DNA of 64,000 nt from Methanocorpusculum vombati (GCF_026891935.1 NZ_JAPTGC010000009.1:1-64000); one strand, 5' to 3'; positions 42,739-53,410 are shown, numbered from the stretch's first letter. Translations and numbers: made by a program. Notes: generated from the sequence alone by a model not told the origin.

Positions 42739-45573
42739 TTGAAAAACACAAAGACTATGGCAGTTCTCGTTGTTCTGCTTGCAGCAGCGCTCTTTATCGG
42801 AGCAGCATCTGCAGCAGCTATTGGTGATGCGGACTTTAAAAATGTCACTGCAAATGCCACGACACTCACTGCCGCAACTGGAATCCAGACCTCGGATATC
42901 CTGATCTATAATACATCTGTATCCGTTGATTTAAATAACAACAAGGATATGTGGATCAACTGGGGTGACGATAGCACCCTTACTGCAGCAAACCTTAATG
43001 CTGCGCAGGGAACAGGCAGTTACAACCTGACTGTAAGCCACACCTACAATGCTCCAGGTAGCTATGTAGTTACTCTGTACAATGCATCCACTATTACTGC
43101 AACCACTGAGTCCAAGAGAATTGCAACCATCACTGTAGTTGACGCCAAGAAAATCGCTGCTGGTGAAGATGCATTCGTCTACGAATACATCTACGTCGCA
43201 AGTGCAACCAAACTGACAAAATACTCTGAAGGTACAAACCCAACCGCACTCAACCAGATTGCTGGAAAGAATGGAGTATTCTACCTGACTGAATCTGTTG
43301 TGAACAGTCAGTATGGTGCATACTACTACAATGGTATCCCATCGTCCAGTAACACTGATTTCATCTACATCTGGTACCCAGAACTGAGCATCCAGGCAGA
43401 ACTCACCGATCCGGCAAATGTTTGGGGATCAACTGCTGGTGACTCCATTGAAGGTAAGACCATCAACAAGAACACCAACGTTACGTTCCTGCTCAACACA
43501 CCAATGGTCGGCCCGGCAAATGTTAATAACAGATTTGGTAGCCTGTCCGCAAAGATTGTCTTCACCACTCCTGTTGGAGGTAAGACCACGGTCTTTGGTA
43601 CCTATGACAACGGTCAGCCGGCAAACTACAACAACATCGCACTGACTGCAACTCAGAACATTGTTGGTTCCGCAATTCCGGGCAATGATGCAGCTGCAGG
43701 TACCTACACCGCACAGGCTGAGTTTACCAACTACAAGCCGTTCTCGGACAACGCAAAGAAATCCAACACGATCTCGTTCACCGTTCAGAGTACCTCTCTG
43801 TCCCTGACAGCAGGTAAGGATTCTGTCGTCCGCAGCAACCCGTTCACTACAACGATTCAGGGTGACGCAAACACTCTGTACTTCATCTATGTTGAAGGAA
43901 CGGATGAAAACCAGCCTTACCTTCTTCCAGGTCAGTCTGGGTTTAAACCAGCATATACCGTTATCCCAGTGACCAGCTCCGGTGCTCCGATCTCTCCGGC
44001 TGTCAACAACAACCCGGTCGATGTCAGTGGCACTCCCTACTACTCGTACGGTTACTTTGAAACCGATGCATCCGGTAAGAGAACTGTTCAGTTCAATACC
44101 CAGGATAACACCGATGATAAGACCTACACCATCAGAATAATTACCATTGCAGGATCCTACCCATCCTTTACAAAAGGCGATGACTACGACACAGTCAAAG
44201 TCAAAGTCGAGAAGGGCTCAGTTACCATCTCCGCATCCGGTGACGGTTCCTACTACCTCGGTGACGAGATCAAACTGACCGGTACCAACACCGACAGTTC
44301 TTACGTCTTCCTGTTCATCGACGGCCCGAACCTTGGCTACTCAGATGGTGTCGTCCTTAAGAACCTCCCCGACCAGTTCCCGGCCTACAACGCAACCAAT
44401 CCGATTGACGTCAAGACCGACAACACTTGGGAGTACAAGTGGGACACCTCGAACATTGCACTCGACACTGGTGCATACACCATCTATGCAACCAGCAAGC
44501 TTACCAACGGAAAAGCATCCTCTGCAATGAAACTCACTGCAGACCTGAACTCCAAGTACAACGTGTATGGAACAGTCCTTGATGTAAAGTACCCGAATGA
44601 CTACTACGCAGTCAAGCTCTCCGATGCTGAGTACGCAACTGTGTCTGTCTCTCTGAAACAACCATTCCTGTCGGCAAACCCGTCCGGAACTGTTGTTGCA
44701 AAGGGTGACAAGATCTACATCCGCGGTAACGCAGAAGGAAACCCGAACTCTCTCTATCTCTACATGTTCGGTCCGAACTACTACGAGAAGTACTCCGTCT
44801 CCGTTGAGACTGACGGAAGCTACGAGAAGAAGATCGAGATCCCGAGCAGCCTTGCATCCAACCAGTACTTCGTCGTTGTCCAGCATCCGATGTACAACGG
44901 CCAGTTTGATGCATACGAAGAAAACGGCGTATTCAAGATCCGTAACACCACCACCGGCGGTTCCCAGCAGGGTTCCTTCGTGGTGACCGGTGCAAACAAG
45001 CTCCAGGGCTCCCAGGCAGCAGATGCACTGACCAAGATGATTGACTCCTCAAACATCGATGATATCTACACCAAGCTCACCTTCAACGTTGAAGAGGCAT
45101 GGATCAGAATCAACGCCGTCGGTGACCAGGCAACAGGAACGAAATTCACCATTTCCGGTACCACCAACCTTGCGGTTGATGATCAGGTCCTGGTAGAAGT
45201 CAAGTCCTCCAGCTTCGACGTTACAGACAAATCCTCCACCTCCATGACTTCCGGTGTCTCTCAGGCAGTCAAAGTCGTGAAGGGTGACGGAACTGACAAC
45301 GTATGGTCTGTTGAGATCGACTCGACCAACTGGAAACTTGATGAGTACACGGTGATTGCATCCGGTATTGAGGCAGATGTTTCCACAACGCAGAACTTCA
45401 ACCTCGTTGAGAAAGTCGTGACCCCGACTCCGACCGCAACTGCAACCGGAGCAACTCCGACCACCACCACTGCACCTGCAACGACTACTCCGACCCAGAC
45501 TCCGGGATTCGGCGCATTTGTTGCACTCGCAGGACTTGGTGCAGTCGCACTTCTCGTACTCCGCCGCAACTAA
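42739..45573 (+). CDS. S-layer glycoprotein 1 with PGF-CTERM anchor
   Basis: This 944-residue secreted protein has a signal peptide at 1-26, then a PKD-like domain (about 50-125, with W-G-D-D and H-T-Y-N-A-P-G-S-Y), a DUF3821-like domain (about 138-220, FVYE to WYPELSI), then several beta-rich modules, including one with GDGSYYLGDEIKLTGTNTDS near 500. A Thr/Pro-rich linker (about 895-920) leads to PGFGAF, a hydrophobic segment and R-R-N. The PGF-CTERM signal is processed by archaeosortase A in other archaea. The start codon is TTG at 42739 with a strong TAGGAGGA site. It is close in sequence to the genes at 50452 and 59375, and is a main cell-envelope protein candidate. Confidence 0.88.
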   Translation: MKNTKTMAVLVVLLAAALFIGAASAAAIGDADFKNVTANATTLTAATGIQTSDILIYNTSVSVDLNNNKDMWINWGDDSTLTAANLNAAQGTGSYNLTVSHTYNAPGSYVVTLYNASTITATTESKRIATITVVDAKKIAAGEDAFVYEYIYVASATKLTKYSEGTNPTALNQIAGKNGVFYLTESVVNSQYGAYYYNGIPSSSNTDFIYIWYPELSIQAELTDPANVWGSTAGDSIEGKTINKNTNVTFLLNTPMVGPANVNNRFGSLSAKIVFTTPVGGKTTVFGTYDNGQPANYNNIALTATQNIVGSAIPGNDAAAGTYTAQAEFTNYKPFSDNAKKSNTISFTVQSTSLSLTAGKDSVVRSNPFTTTIQGDANTLYFIYVEGTDENQPYLLPGQSGFKPAYTVIPVTSSGAPISPAVNNNPVDVSGTPYYSYGYFETDASGKRTVQFNTQDNTDDKTYTIRIITIAGSYPSFTKGDDYDTVKVKVEKGSVTISASGDGSYYLGDEIKLTGTNTDSSYVFLFIDGPNLGYSDGVVLKNLPDQFPAYNATNPIDVKTDNTWEYKWDTSNIALDTGAYTIYATSKLTNGKASSAMKLTADLNSKYNVYGTVLDVKYPNDYYAVKLSDAEYATVSVSLKQPFLSANPSGTVVAKGDKIYIRGNAEGNPNSLYLYMFGPNYYEKYSVSVETDGSYEKKIEIPSSLASNQYFVVVQHPMYNGQFDAYEENGVFKIRNTTTGGSQQGSFVVTGANKLQGSQAADALTKMIDSSNIDDIYTKLTFNVEEAWIRINAVGDQATGTKFTISGTTNLAVDDQVLVEVKSSSFDVTDKSSTSMTSGVSQAVKVVKGDGTDNVWSVEIDSTNWKLDEYTVIASGIEADVSTTQNFNLVEKVVTPTPTATATGATPTTTTAPATTTPTQTPGFGAFVALAGLGAVALLVLRRN

Positions 45574-45665
45574 GTAGCGTGAAACAAAAAGAGATGAGAT
45601 CTAAAGCTCAGGAGAAATCCTGAGACAAACAAACTCTCTCTTTTCCCAAGAAAAAATCTCAAGCT
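45574..45665 (+). terminator. S-layer type 3' hairpin element, copy 2
   Basis: Inner stem CTCAGGA/TCCTGAG at 45607-45624 with loop GAAA, outer AAAAAGAGA/TCTCTCTTTT arms. It is nearly identical to copy 1 after the remnant at 36456. Confidence 0.75.
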
Positions 45666-45715
45666 CTTTTCAAAAAAATTCAAACACAAAAACATCCCGC
45701 ACAAAAAAGAAAAAA

Positions 45716-45877
45716 TTATTTCGCCAGCAAATGATTTGCCACCTTAATAAACAAGCACTCCCCCGTCCCCAGCTCATAAAACGTGTCCGCCTTCTTATCG
45801 ATCTTCGCATCCGCACGCCAGAACTTACACTCTTTACCCATACATCTTTCCTGAGTCAACGGACAAATAATTCCCAT
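45716..45877 (-). CDS. Tiny four-cysteine protein (53 residues)
   Basis: This short gene encodes 53 residues beginning M-G-I-I-C-P-L-T-Q-E-R-C, followed by M-G-K-E-C-K-F-W and a later G-E-C-L-F-I-K. The four cysteines (5, 12, 17, 41) suggest a zinc or iron-sulfur site. The AAGGTGG ribosome binding site seven bases upstream and a T-run after the stop (45701-45715) support a real gene. It lies after argB but a T-run terminator separates them, so it may be its own unit. Function unknown. Confidence 0.65.
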   Translation of the reverse strand: MGIICPLTQERCMGKECKFWRADAKIDKKADTFYELGTGECLFIKVANHLLAK

Positions 45878-45935
45878 GAAACCACCTTTTCTGAAAATAT
45901 CGAATCACAAAAATAAATCACTTTCGTTTCGCCAA

Positions 45936-45952
45936 ACAAAAAAAGAAAAAAA
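45936..45952 (-). terminator. T-run terminator of the arg operon
   Basis: On the minus strand, runs of five to seven T directly follow the argB stop. Confidence 0.5.
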
Positions 45953-46837
45953 TTAGAAACTGATCATCGACGCCGTGATCATCGTCCCGACCCCATCATC
46001 CGTAAACAGCTCCAGAAGCAGATTATGCTCCGCATTCCCGTTCACCACATGCGCACCCTCCACCCCGTGACGGACCGCATTCACACTCGCCTCAAGTTTC
46101 GGAATCATCCCGCCGGAGATCGTCCCATCCGCCATCAGAGCATCCACATTCTTCAGCGTCAACCGGTGGAACACCTGCGTCCGCTCCTTATCCATCACAC
46201 CATCCACATCCGTCAGCGAAATCAGTTTAAACGCCTTCAGCGCCACCGCAATCTCTCCCGCCATCGTATCTGCATTGATATTCAGATCATTCCCTTTCCG
46301 ATCAATTGCCAGCGGTGACACCACCGGAATATACCCCGCATCCAGAAGCGTCTCCAGAAGCTTCGAATTGATCTCGCGAATCTCTCCAACAAACCCAAGA
46401 TCAACCTCCTCCTCATGACCGCCCACCATCACCTTCTTCAGCGGCATCTTCTCCGCGATCACCAGACCACCATCATTACCGGAAACACCCACACCATGAG
46501 CACCGTTCTTCGCAATCAGGCTCACAATCGCACTACTGATCTTCCCGGCAAGAACCATCTGGGCAATCTCCAGCGTCTCCGCATCCGTCACCCGCAGACC
46601 GCCGATAAACTTCGGCTCCTTCCCCAGAGCCTGCATCTTCTGCGTAATCTCAGGGCCGCCGCCGTGCACCAGCACAACACGCATCCCCACATAATGAAGA
46701 AGCACCGCATCCTCAATAACCGTATTCATAATCCTCGGATCAACCATCGCATGGCCGCCGAGCTTAATCACAATTGTCCGTCCGTGGAACTTCCGGATGT
46801 ACGGAAGCGCCTCCATTAACACACTCTGTCGATTCAT
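45953..46837 (-). CDS. argB: Acetylglutamate kinase
   Basis: This 294-residue enzyme phosphorylates N-acetylglutamate, the second step of arginine biosynthesis. It has [12 protein letters not shown] at about 22-33, [11 protein letters not shown] at 54-64 and the nucleotide-binding segment [15 protein letters not shown] near 205-219. Its start overlaps the argJ stop by four bases, so it is translationally coupled to argJ. Confidence 0.96.
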   Translation of the reverse strand: MNRQSVLMEALPYIRKFHGRTIVIKLGGHAMVDPRIMNTVIEDAVLLHYVGMRVVLVHGGGPEITQKMQALGKEPKFIGGLRVTDAETLEIAQMVLAGKISSAIVSLIAKNGAHGVGVSGNDGGLVIAEKMPLKKVMVGGHEEEVDLGFVGEIREINSKLLETLLDAGYIPVVSPLAIDRKGNDLNINADTMAGEIAVALKAFKLISLTDVDGVMDKERTQVFHRLTLKNVDALMADGTISGGMIPKLEASVNAVRHGVEGAHVVNGNAEHNLLLELFTDDGVGTMITASMISF

Positions 46838-47985
46838 GTTGTATACTTCCCGTTAATTTCCACATACTTTTCCGTCAGATCGCAGCCCCATGCAACTGCC
46901 TCCTTCCTGCCGGACTCAAGCGTAATCGTAAACACCACATGCTTACCCGTCATCGCTGCCTTTGCCTTCACAAGATCCGCCGTGATCTCGCCCTTCTGCA
47001 CAAGCGGCGTCTCACTCTCTCCCTCACCGATCGAAAGCGACAACTCATCAATCGCGAACTCAACACCGGAATATCCTGCGGCACAGACAACTCTGCCCCA
47101 GTTCGGATCCTCACCGTACACCGCACTCTTCACCAGCGGTGACGTGATCACCGCCCGGGCAATTCTCTCCGCATCCTTCTCGCGGCGTGCACCCTTCACC
47201 CGGACCTCAAGCATCTTCGTCGCACCTTCCCCATCGGCTGCGATCTGTTTCGCAAGCGAAATGCAGCACTCTTCAAGGGCAGATGCAAACTCCTTCTTCG
47301 GCACGTGACCGGCTGCACCGGTTGCCGTACAGAAGAGGGAATCGTTCGTGCTCTCATCGCCGTCCACAACCACCCGGTTCAGACTCCGCTGCACCGCGGT
47401 CTTCAGGGCATCGTGGAGATGTTCAGCTGAGATCTCCGCATCGGTGTATACAAAGGAAAGCATCGTACCCATGTTCGGTGCAATCATACCGGACCCTTTG
47501 CAGATTCCCGCAACCGTAAATCCTTCACGCTGCACCAGAGCATGCTTCTGCACCGTATCGGTCGTCATGATGGCGGCAGCCGCCGCCATCTCCGCATCGG
47601 CAGAGTGGGCAAGCTTTCCCGCAACATCTGTACTCTGGCGGCGGATGAGATCCAGATCAAGATATCTGCCGATAACACCGGTACTCGCAACCCCTGTCTC
47701 CTTCTCGGAGATTCCCAGAGCCTCCGCACCGATGGCCGCCATCATTTTTGCATCCTCATATCCGCGTTTGCCGGTGTATGCGTTGGCGCATCCGCTGTTC
47801 ACAATAACACCTGCAAGCTTCCCGCGCCGGGTACGTTCCGCCATGAGGTTAACAACCGGCGCACGAACCTTGTTGCTGGTAAAAACAGCGGCTCCCGTTC
47901 CGGATGCTTTGATAAGTGCAAGGCCGTATTTTCCTTCTTTTACGCCCCATGCGGTGACGCCTTCAACAGCACAGATACTTTGCAT
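46834..47985 (-). CDS. argJ: Bifunctional ornithine acetyltransferase/N-acetylglutamate synthase
   Basis: This 383-residue protein recycles the acetyl group from acetylornithine to glutamate. It belongs to the self-cleaving ArgJ family. The cleavage site lies in [16 protein letters not shown] near 163-178, where the Thr after M-G becomes the nucleophile of the beta chain. The DGDESTNDS motif is also present. It sits between argC and argB. Confidence 0.95.
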   Translation of the reverse strand: MQSICAVEGVTAWGVKEGKYGLALIKASGTGAAVFTSNKVRAPVVNLMAERTRRGKLAGVIVNSGCANAYTGKRGYEDAKMMAAIGAEALGISEKETGVASTGVIGRYLDLDLIRRQSTDVAGKLAHSADAEMAAAAAIMTTDTVQKHALVQREGFTVAGICKGSGMIAPNMGTMLSFVYTDAEISAEHLHDALKTAVQRSLNRVVVDGDESTNDSLFCTATGAAGHVPKKEFASALEECCISLAKQIAADGEGATKMLEVRVKGARREKDAERIARAVITSPLVKSAVYGEDPNWGRVVCAAGYSGVEFAIDELSLSIGEGESETPLVQKGEITADLVKAKAAMTGKHVVFTITLESGRKEAVAWGCDLTEKYVEINGKYTT

Positions 47986-48030
47986 ATGGATTCCTGTGTA
48001 CTATATTTGTTCTGAGTATCTTGAATGTTC

Positions 48031-49023
48031 TTACGGAAACATTCCGGGCATCCGCAGACCCTCGGTTTCCGCGTATCCGCACATGATGTTCATGTTCTGA
48101 ACTGCCTGACCTGCAGCACCTTTGACGAGGTTGTCGATTGCAGAGACGGCAACGAGCCGGGTACCGTCAGCTTCGAGTTCGAAGTTGATGTCACAGAAGT
48201 TTGAACCGCGAACCCCGCCGAGTTTTGCGGTCTGGAGACGGACGAAGGCTTCGTCTTTATAGAAGGATTCATACCGCTTCTTCACCTCCTCTAGGGTTAC
48301 CGGTTCGTTGAAGAGGATGTGGGCTGTAGTGATGATTCCCCGGATTGCCGGAAGCAGGTGGGGGGTGAAGTAAATCTTCGCGGAAGAACCGAGGAATGCT
48401 GCTTCCTGTTTCATCTCCGGCAGATGGCGATGCGTGGTGATTTTGTACGGAGCGATGTTTTCATCGACGTTGGGGTAATGGGTTGTCTCGGAGACGGAGT
48501 CACCTGCACCAGAAACACCGCTCTTTGAGTCGTAGATGATTGTGGCAGCAAGATCAGCAACGGGTGCTGCGGCCAGTGTTGCACCGGTCGGGAAACAGCC
48601 GGGGTTTGCGACGAAGTCCGCACCGCGGACTTCGTCACGGTGCAGTTCGGGGATACCGTACGGGGCTTTGAAGTATGCGGTATGTTTGACACCGTAGGTT
48701 TTTTCGTAGATGTCCTGCGGAAGCCGGTAGTCGGCGGACAGATCAACGGTTTTGATGCCGCGTTCGCGAAGCTGCAATGCATACTGCATTGCGGCGGTAT
48801 GCGGGACGGCAAGGAAGGCGAAGTCTGCATCGATGTCGTTGACGTCCGGGTTGGTGTAATCGAGGTCGATGAGATTTTTTAAGTGTATGTGGTCTTTGGT
48901 TACGGGTGTTCCGGCAAGTTTGCGGGAGGTGGCACAGACGATGTTTGCTTGTGCGTGGGTGAGAAGCAGTCTGATGAGGTCTCCTCCGGCATAGCCGGAT
49001 GCGCCGACGATCGCGATGTCCAT
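48031..49023 (-). CDS. argC: N-acetyl-gamma-glutamyl-phosphate reductase
   Basis: This 330-residue NADPH-dependent reductase makes acetylglutamate semialdehyde. The Rossmann motif [15 protein letters not shown] is at about 6-20, and the catalytic Cys is in [11 protein letters not shown] near 138-148. It is the first gene of argCJB, 45 bases before argJ. No argD or argF lies in the window. Confidence 0.95.
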   Translation of the reverse strand: MDIAIVGASGYAGGDLIRLLLTHAQANIVCATSRKLAGTPVTKDHIHLKNLIDLDYTNPDVNDIDADFAFLAVPHTAAMQYALQLRERGIKTVDLSADYRLPQDIYEKTYGVKHTAYFKAPYGIPELHRDEVRGADFVANPGCFPTGATLAAAPVADLAATIIYDSKSGVSGAGDSVSETTHYPNVDENIAPYKITTHRHLPEMKQEAAFLGSSAKIYFTPHLLPAIRGIITTAHILFNEPVTLEEVKKRYESFYKDEAFVRLQTAKLGGVRGSNFCDINFELEADGTRLVAVSAIDNLVKGAAGQAVQNMNIMCGYAETEGLRMPGMFP

Positions 49024-49084
49024 GACTACAGTATGGGTTGCGGAAGAGATTAAATTCTGTTATGGGACGGGAAAAAGAGATGGG

Positions 49085-50077
49085 TTATTCGGGTTCCCAG
49101 CCGGAGTCGTAGATGCTTTCGGGTTCTTCCTGCGGTTTGGTTTCAGCGGGTTTTTCGGAGGAAGGTTGTTCAGGTTTTTGAGGATTGAGGAGTTTTTCTG
49201 CGAGGGTTTCAAATTCACCTTTCCGTTCCAGCTGAGCAATGAGCTCCTGTGGGAGTGCGGTGATGCCGTAGCGGGCACCGGTGAATGCTCCGCAGAGGAG
49301 GGTGAGGGTGTCGGCGTTGCCGCCGCAGGCGGATGCGTAGGCGAGGAGTTCGTCGGGGATGTTGTAGCGTTTGCAGAGGAATATTGCGAGGGGGAGGGTA
49401 TGGTAGACAGAGGAGGAGTTGCCGATTGCTGCAAGGGCGTCGTCGATCGGCATGCCGGTTCCTTCGATGCGGATGGCGTTGTTGAGCCGGGCGGTCAGAT
49501 CCTGATCCATGTTCTGAGCGGCGGTGAGGAGGGCCTGATATGCGGCGGCAATGCTTCCGGTTTCGATGAGTGTATTGAGCAGAAGAGCAAAGCCGAGTGT
49601 TGCGGCGTATACGCCGGGGTGGGTGTGGGTGATGCTGCAGGCTTCGAGGAGTTTGGGTGCCATTTCTTTGCGGTCTTTGTAGGCGAGAGCAAAGGGGATG
49701 GCGAGAGCAACACATCCGGCGCTGTCGGAGTATACGCCGGATCCGATGAGGTCATCGGTTGTTTTCATGCGTTTGCATGCGGCGTAGGTGGTTCCGTCGG
49801 GGTAGCGGAATTTGTTGAGGTTGTAGGTGCGGAGGAGTTCTTTTGCGTAGGTTTCCGGGTCCCAGCTTGCTTCGGCAAGGAGACGGGAGGCAATGAGTAT
49901 GAGTTGGGAGTCGTCGGTGTACTGGCCCGGGAGCAGGTCGTGATTGGGGTGGCCTTTGTATGCACGTTTGAATCCGAGGGTGACTCCGATGAACCGGCTT
50001 ACGGTGGTTTCGCCGGGCATGCCAAGGGCGTCGCCGAGTACTGCGCCGAGGAGGCATCCCTTGTATTTGTTCAGCAT
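49085..50077 (-). CDS. ADP-ribosylglycohydrolase (DraG-like) family protein
   Basis: This 330-residue protein has the DraG/ARH fold: start GCLLGAVLGDALGMPGE at 7-23, metal-binding GQYTDDSQL at about 51-59 and C-G-G-N-A-D-T near 247. These acidic residues bind two Mg2+ or Mn2+ ions and remove ADP-ribose from proteins or small molecules. A P/E-rich tail of about 35 residues at the C-terminus is not part of the domain. No DraT-like transferase is adjacent, so the substrate is unknown. It lies 61 bases upstream of argC on the same strand and may share its transcript. Confidence 0.85.
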   Translation of the reverse strand: MLNKYKGCLLGAVLGDALGMPGETTVSRFIGVTLGFKRAYKGHPNHDLLPGQYTDDSQLILIASRLLAEASWDPETYAKELLRTYNLNKFRYPDGTTYAACKRMKTTDDLIGSGVYSDSAGCVALAIPFALAYKDRKEMAPKLLEACSITHTHPGVYAATLGFALLLNTLIETGSIAAAYQALLTAAQNMDQDLTARLNNAIRIEGTGMPIDDALAAIGNSSSVYHTLPLAIFLCKRYNIPDELLAYASACGGNADTLTLLCGAFTGARYGITALPQELIAQLERKGEFETLAEKLLNPQKPEQPSSEKPAETKPQEEPESIYDSGWEPE

Positions 50078-50147
50078 ATATTATTTTATTGGGGTGAAGG
50101 GGGTTAATTGTTATGGTGTGTGATTTTTTTTGCAGTTTTTTGTTTGG

Positions 50148-50451
50148 TAGGATTCAATGTTTGTCAATGGGGAAGGATTCAATTTGTCAGGTTGTTGTTT
50201 GTTGTACTTTGTTTGTATGTTTCGGTGAGATTCTGTTATTGCGGGGACAGGCTTCGTTGATCGGTGAAATGGTTTCGTAGTGAAATTCACGAGAATTTGG
50301 CGTATTTTTGGATCGAATTTGGTAGGAAGTTTAATGGGAATTTTTTGGAGTTACATTTTTTGGAATTTTTGGATAGTGCTTTTGCGGTTTTTCGAGATTT
50401 TCTCGTATAATTATTTTTCATGATTGAATCCTCATTTAGGAGGAATTACAT
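50148..50451 (+). promoter_or_regulatory. S-layer gene 2 control region with repeated TAGGATTCAAT motifs
   Basis: It has the same architecture as before gene 1: TAGGATTCAAT at 50148-50158, AGGATTCAAT at 50174-50183 (25 bases apart), a TTCGTTGATCGGTGAA element at 50253-50268, an inverted ATTGAATCCT at 50423-50432 and TAGGAGGA at 50437-50444. About 170 bases before the start are nearly identical to the gene 1 region. Confidence 0.65.
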
Positions 50452-53328
50452 TTGAAAAACATGAAAATAATGGCAGTTCTCGCCGTTCTGCTCGCAGCAG
50501 CGCTCTTTGTCGGAGCAGCAGCTGCAGCAGCACCCACTGAGGGCGACAAGACTGTTAACATCACCTATCTTAATGGTAGTGTTGATACACCAATCCCAGC
50601 CGATGGCCTGAGTGTCACTGTTGGTGAGAAGGTTACCTTCAATGTGACACAGAACGCATCAGCAGGTGTCAATGTTGACTGGTCTAAGATCACGCTGAAC
50701 TATACCACAACAGAGGGTTACTGGGATGATGGAATGACCATTAAGAGTGCATTTAGTGCTGCATCCATCGCTCCATTCACCTTCACTGAAGTAGGAACGT
50801 ATTGGATCGCCGCAGTGAACAGCACTGATTCGAAGTTTAACTCATCCATTGTGAAAGTTATCGTCAGTGATGTTCCGGCAGCAAAGTCTTACGGCCCTGT
50901 CTTCGTTAACCAGATGATCAATGCATCAATGTTTGGCCAGAACTCTGACGTAATTCTCTACAAATTAAGCGGAGATGCAAACCCAGCAGTTCTTGACACA
51001 ATTAAAGTAACAGTCGCTGACATGCGTCTGCTCTCCGAACAGGTCGGCAGCAATACTGGTGTCTGGTACATTGGAAATCCATCCAACAAAGGAGACTATG
51101 TTGCAATCTGGTATCCGGAAATCTCTCTGAAAGCAGAGCTGACCACCGGTGCAGACGGTGCAACCTCCGGTGACTCCATTGACGGCAAGACCATCAACAA
51201 GAACACTCAGATCTCCTTCATCATTGAAGCAGCCAAACTCGGCGGCGTAAATGTTGGCGGTGCGGGAGAAGCTGGTGTTGCTCAGGCAAAGATCATCTTC
51301 AGTACCCCTGTCAGTGGTAAGACCACAACCTTTGGTGTGTACGGCACACCCTCATCAGAGGCAAACTTCATTGGTCTCAATATAACTGATGCTCGGAACA
51401 TTGCACTCAAGACTGGTGTTTCCGCAGGTCAGAACGCAGCTGCAGGAACCTGGACTGCTCAGGCAGAGTTTACCAGCCCCGGCACATTCTCTGACTACGC
51501 AAAGAAATCCAACATGGTATCCTTCACGATTCAGAGCACTACGCTGACCATCACCGCTGCAAAAGACTCTGTCATTCGCAGCAACCCGTTCACCGTAACG
51601 ATTCAGGGTGACAGCAAGACCAACTACTCTGTCTACATCGACTCTCCGGCAATCAACGAGGTCAACCCGACCCTCCAGCCCGGACAGAGTGGATTCCAGA
51701 GCGGATTCGCACCGAGTGAGCTGACGTTTGACACTAACTACAAGATCCTGAACGGTCAGATCAACTACAGCAACTACGCATACCCAATCGGTGGAGTCTT
51801 CCAGACTGATGCAAGCGGACAGAGAACAGTCCAGTTCAACACCGCAGACAACACCGAAGACAAGACCTACACGATCAAAGTCTCAGGATTTAATGAAACT
51901 GAAAAAGCATGGGATTCTTCCAACTATGACAAAGTAAAGGTCAAAGTCGAGAAGGGAGCAGTAACCATCGCCGCATCCGGTGACGGTTCCTACTACATCG
52001 GTGACGAAATCAAACTCACCGGTACCAACACTGACAGTGACACCATCTTCCTGTTCGTAACCGGACAGAACCTCAAACAGAACGGTGTTATTCTCAAAGC
52101 ACTCCCAAGCATGCGCGAAGCATATACCGCAACGAGCGGTGACACCGTAGCTGTCAAGACCGACGACACGTGGGAATACAAGTGGGACACCACCAGAATT
52201 GGTGTTGACACTGGCGCATACACTATCTATGCAACCAGCAGACTCACCAACGGTAAATCCTCTGACCCGATCGTGACGACCAGTCCTCTGGGAACAGCAT
52301 GGGATGCATCCTTTGGTGTTGGAACGATCAATGATAAGTACGTCGCAGTCAAACTTTCCGACTCCGAGTATGCAACCATCTCTGTTAACCTGAAGCAGCC
52401 GTTCCTCTCCGCAGTCCCGTCCAGCACGGTCATTGCACAGGGCGACAAACTCTACATCACCGGAACAGCAGAAGGAAACCCGAGCACTCTGAAGATGTTC
52501 ATCTTCGGCCCGAACTACTTCGCGGATGAATCCATCACCGTGAATGACGATGGATCCTACGAGAAGAAATTCGATATTCCGTCGGATCTTTCCTCGAACC
52601 AGTACTTCGTCGTCGTTCAGCACCCGATGTACAACGGTCTCTTCGATGTAGAACTGAAGGACGCGGGAGACTACACGTACTTCTACATTAACAACAAAAC
52701 CACTGGTAACCTTGCAGGTACCCAGGGTTCCTTCATCGTAAAGGGAGATAACAAGCTCCAGGGCTCTCAGGCAGCTGATGCTCTGACCAAGATGATCGAT
52801 GATGCAAACATCGATGATATCTACACGAAGCTCACGTTCACCGTTGCAGCACCGTGGATCAGAATCAACAACCCGGGAGACCAGGCAATGGGATCCAAAT
52901 TCACGATTACGGGTACCACCAACCTCGCAATCAATGACCAGATCCTTGTTGAAGTGATGTCCTCATCCTTCACCGCAGTTGACAAGACCTCTACCTCCAC
53001 CACCTCCGGTGTCTCACAGGCAACGAAGGTTGTTGCAGGTGACGGTACTGAAAATGTATGGTCCATCGAAGTCGACTCCACCAACTGGAAGCTTGACGAG
53101 TACACCATCAAAGTCAACGGTATCGAAGTCGATGTCTCTACCACGACCAACTTCAACCTCGTTGAGAAAGTTGTGACCACGACTCCGACCACCGCTGTAC
53201 CGACCGGTGCAACCCCGACTGCAACCACTGCAAAGCCGACCGAGACCCCGAAGACTCCGGGATTCGGCGCATTCATTGCACTCGCAGGACTTGGTGCAGT
53301 AGCACTCCTCGTACTCCGCAGAAACTAA
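50452..53328 (+). CDS. S-layer glycoprotein 2 with PGF-CTERM anchor
   Basis: This 958-residue paralogue of gene 1 has a signal peptide at about 1-27, an N-terminal domain of its own (about 30-140) in place of the PKD domain, then the shared DUF3821-like region with WYPEISLKAEL, the KDSVIRSNPFTVTIQGDSK module and the GDGSYYIGDEIKLTGTNTDS module. The C-terminus has a T/P-rich linker and PGFGAF anchor. The start is TTG at 50452. Its N-terminal third differs most from the other two proteins, as expected for an exposed domain. Confidence 0.88.
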   Translation: MKNMKIMAVLAVLLAAALFVGAAAAAAPTEGDKTVNITYLNGSVDTPIPADGLSVTVGEKVTFNVTQNASAGVNVDWSKITLNYTTTEGYWDDGMTIKSAFSAASIAPFTFTEVGTYWIAAVNSTDSKFNSSIVKVIVSDVPAAKSYGPVFVNQMINASMFGQNSDVILYKLSGDANPAVLDTIKVTVADMRLLSEQVGSNTGVWYIGNPSNKGDYVAIWYPEISLKAELTTGADGATSGDSIDGKTINKNTQISFIIEAAKLGGVNVGGAGEAGVAQAKIIFSTPVSGKTTTFGVYGTPSSEANFIGLNITDARNIALKTGVSAGQNAAAGTWTAQAEFTSPGTFSDYAKKSNMVSFTIQSTTLTITAAKDSVIRSNPFTVTIQGDSKTNYSVYIDSPAINEVNPTLQPGQSGFQSGFAPSELTFDTNYKILNGQINYSNYAYPIGGVFQTDASGQRTVQFNTADNTEDKTYTIKVSGFNETEKAWDSSNYDKVKVKVEKGAVTIAASGDGSYYIGDEIKLTGTNTDSDTIFLFVTGQNLKQNGVILKALPSMREAYTATSGDTVAVKTDDTWEYKWDTTRIGVDTGAYTIYATSRLTNGKSSDPIVTTSPLGTAWDASFGVGTINDKYVAVKLSDSEYATISVNLKQPFLSAVPSSTVIAQGDKLYITGTAEGNPSTLKMFIFGPNYFADESITVNDDGSYEKKFDIPSDLSSNQYFVVVQHPMYNGLFDVELKDAGDYTYFYINNKTTGNLAGTQGSFIVKGDNKLQGSQAADALTKMIDDANIDDIYTKLTFTVAAPWIRINNPGDQAMGSKFTITGTTNLAINDQILVEVMSSSFTAVDKTSTSTTSGVSQATKVVAGDGTENVWSIEVDSTNWKLDEYTIKVNGIEVDVSTTTNFNLVEKVVTTTPTTAVPTGATPTATTAKPTETPKTPGFGAFIALAGLGAVALLVLRRN

Positions 53329-53410
53329 CTGCGTGAAACAAAAAGAGATGGGATGTAAAACATCTCAGGAGAAATCCTGAGACACAACAACTCTCTCTTT
53401 TCAGAAAAAA
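53329..53410 (+). terminator. S-layer type 3' hairpin element, copy 3
   Basis: Inner stem TCTCAGGA/TCCTGAGA at 53363-53382, an additional small GATGT/ACATC stem at about 53352-53364, and outer AAAAGAGA/TCTCTCTTTT arms. Confidence 0.75.

Noticed and set aside
45731-45916. Plus-strand 61-codon frame after S-layer gene 1
   Set aside because: It is antisense to the four-cysteine gene, which has the ribosome binding site and terminator.
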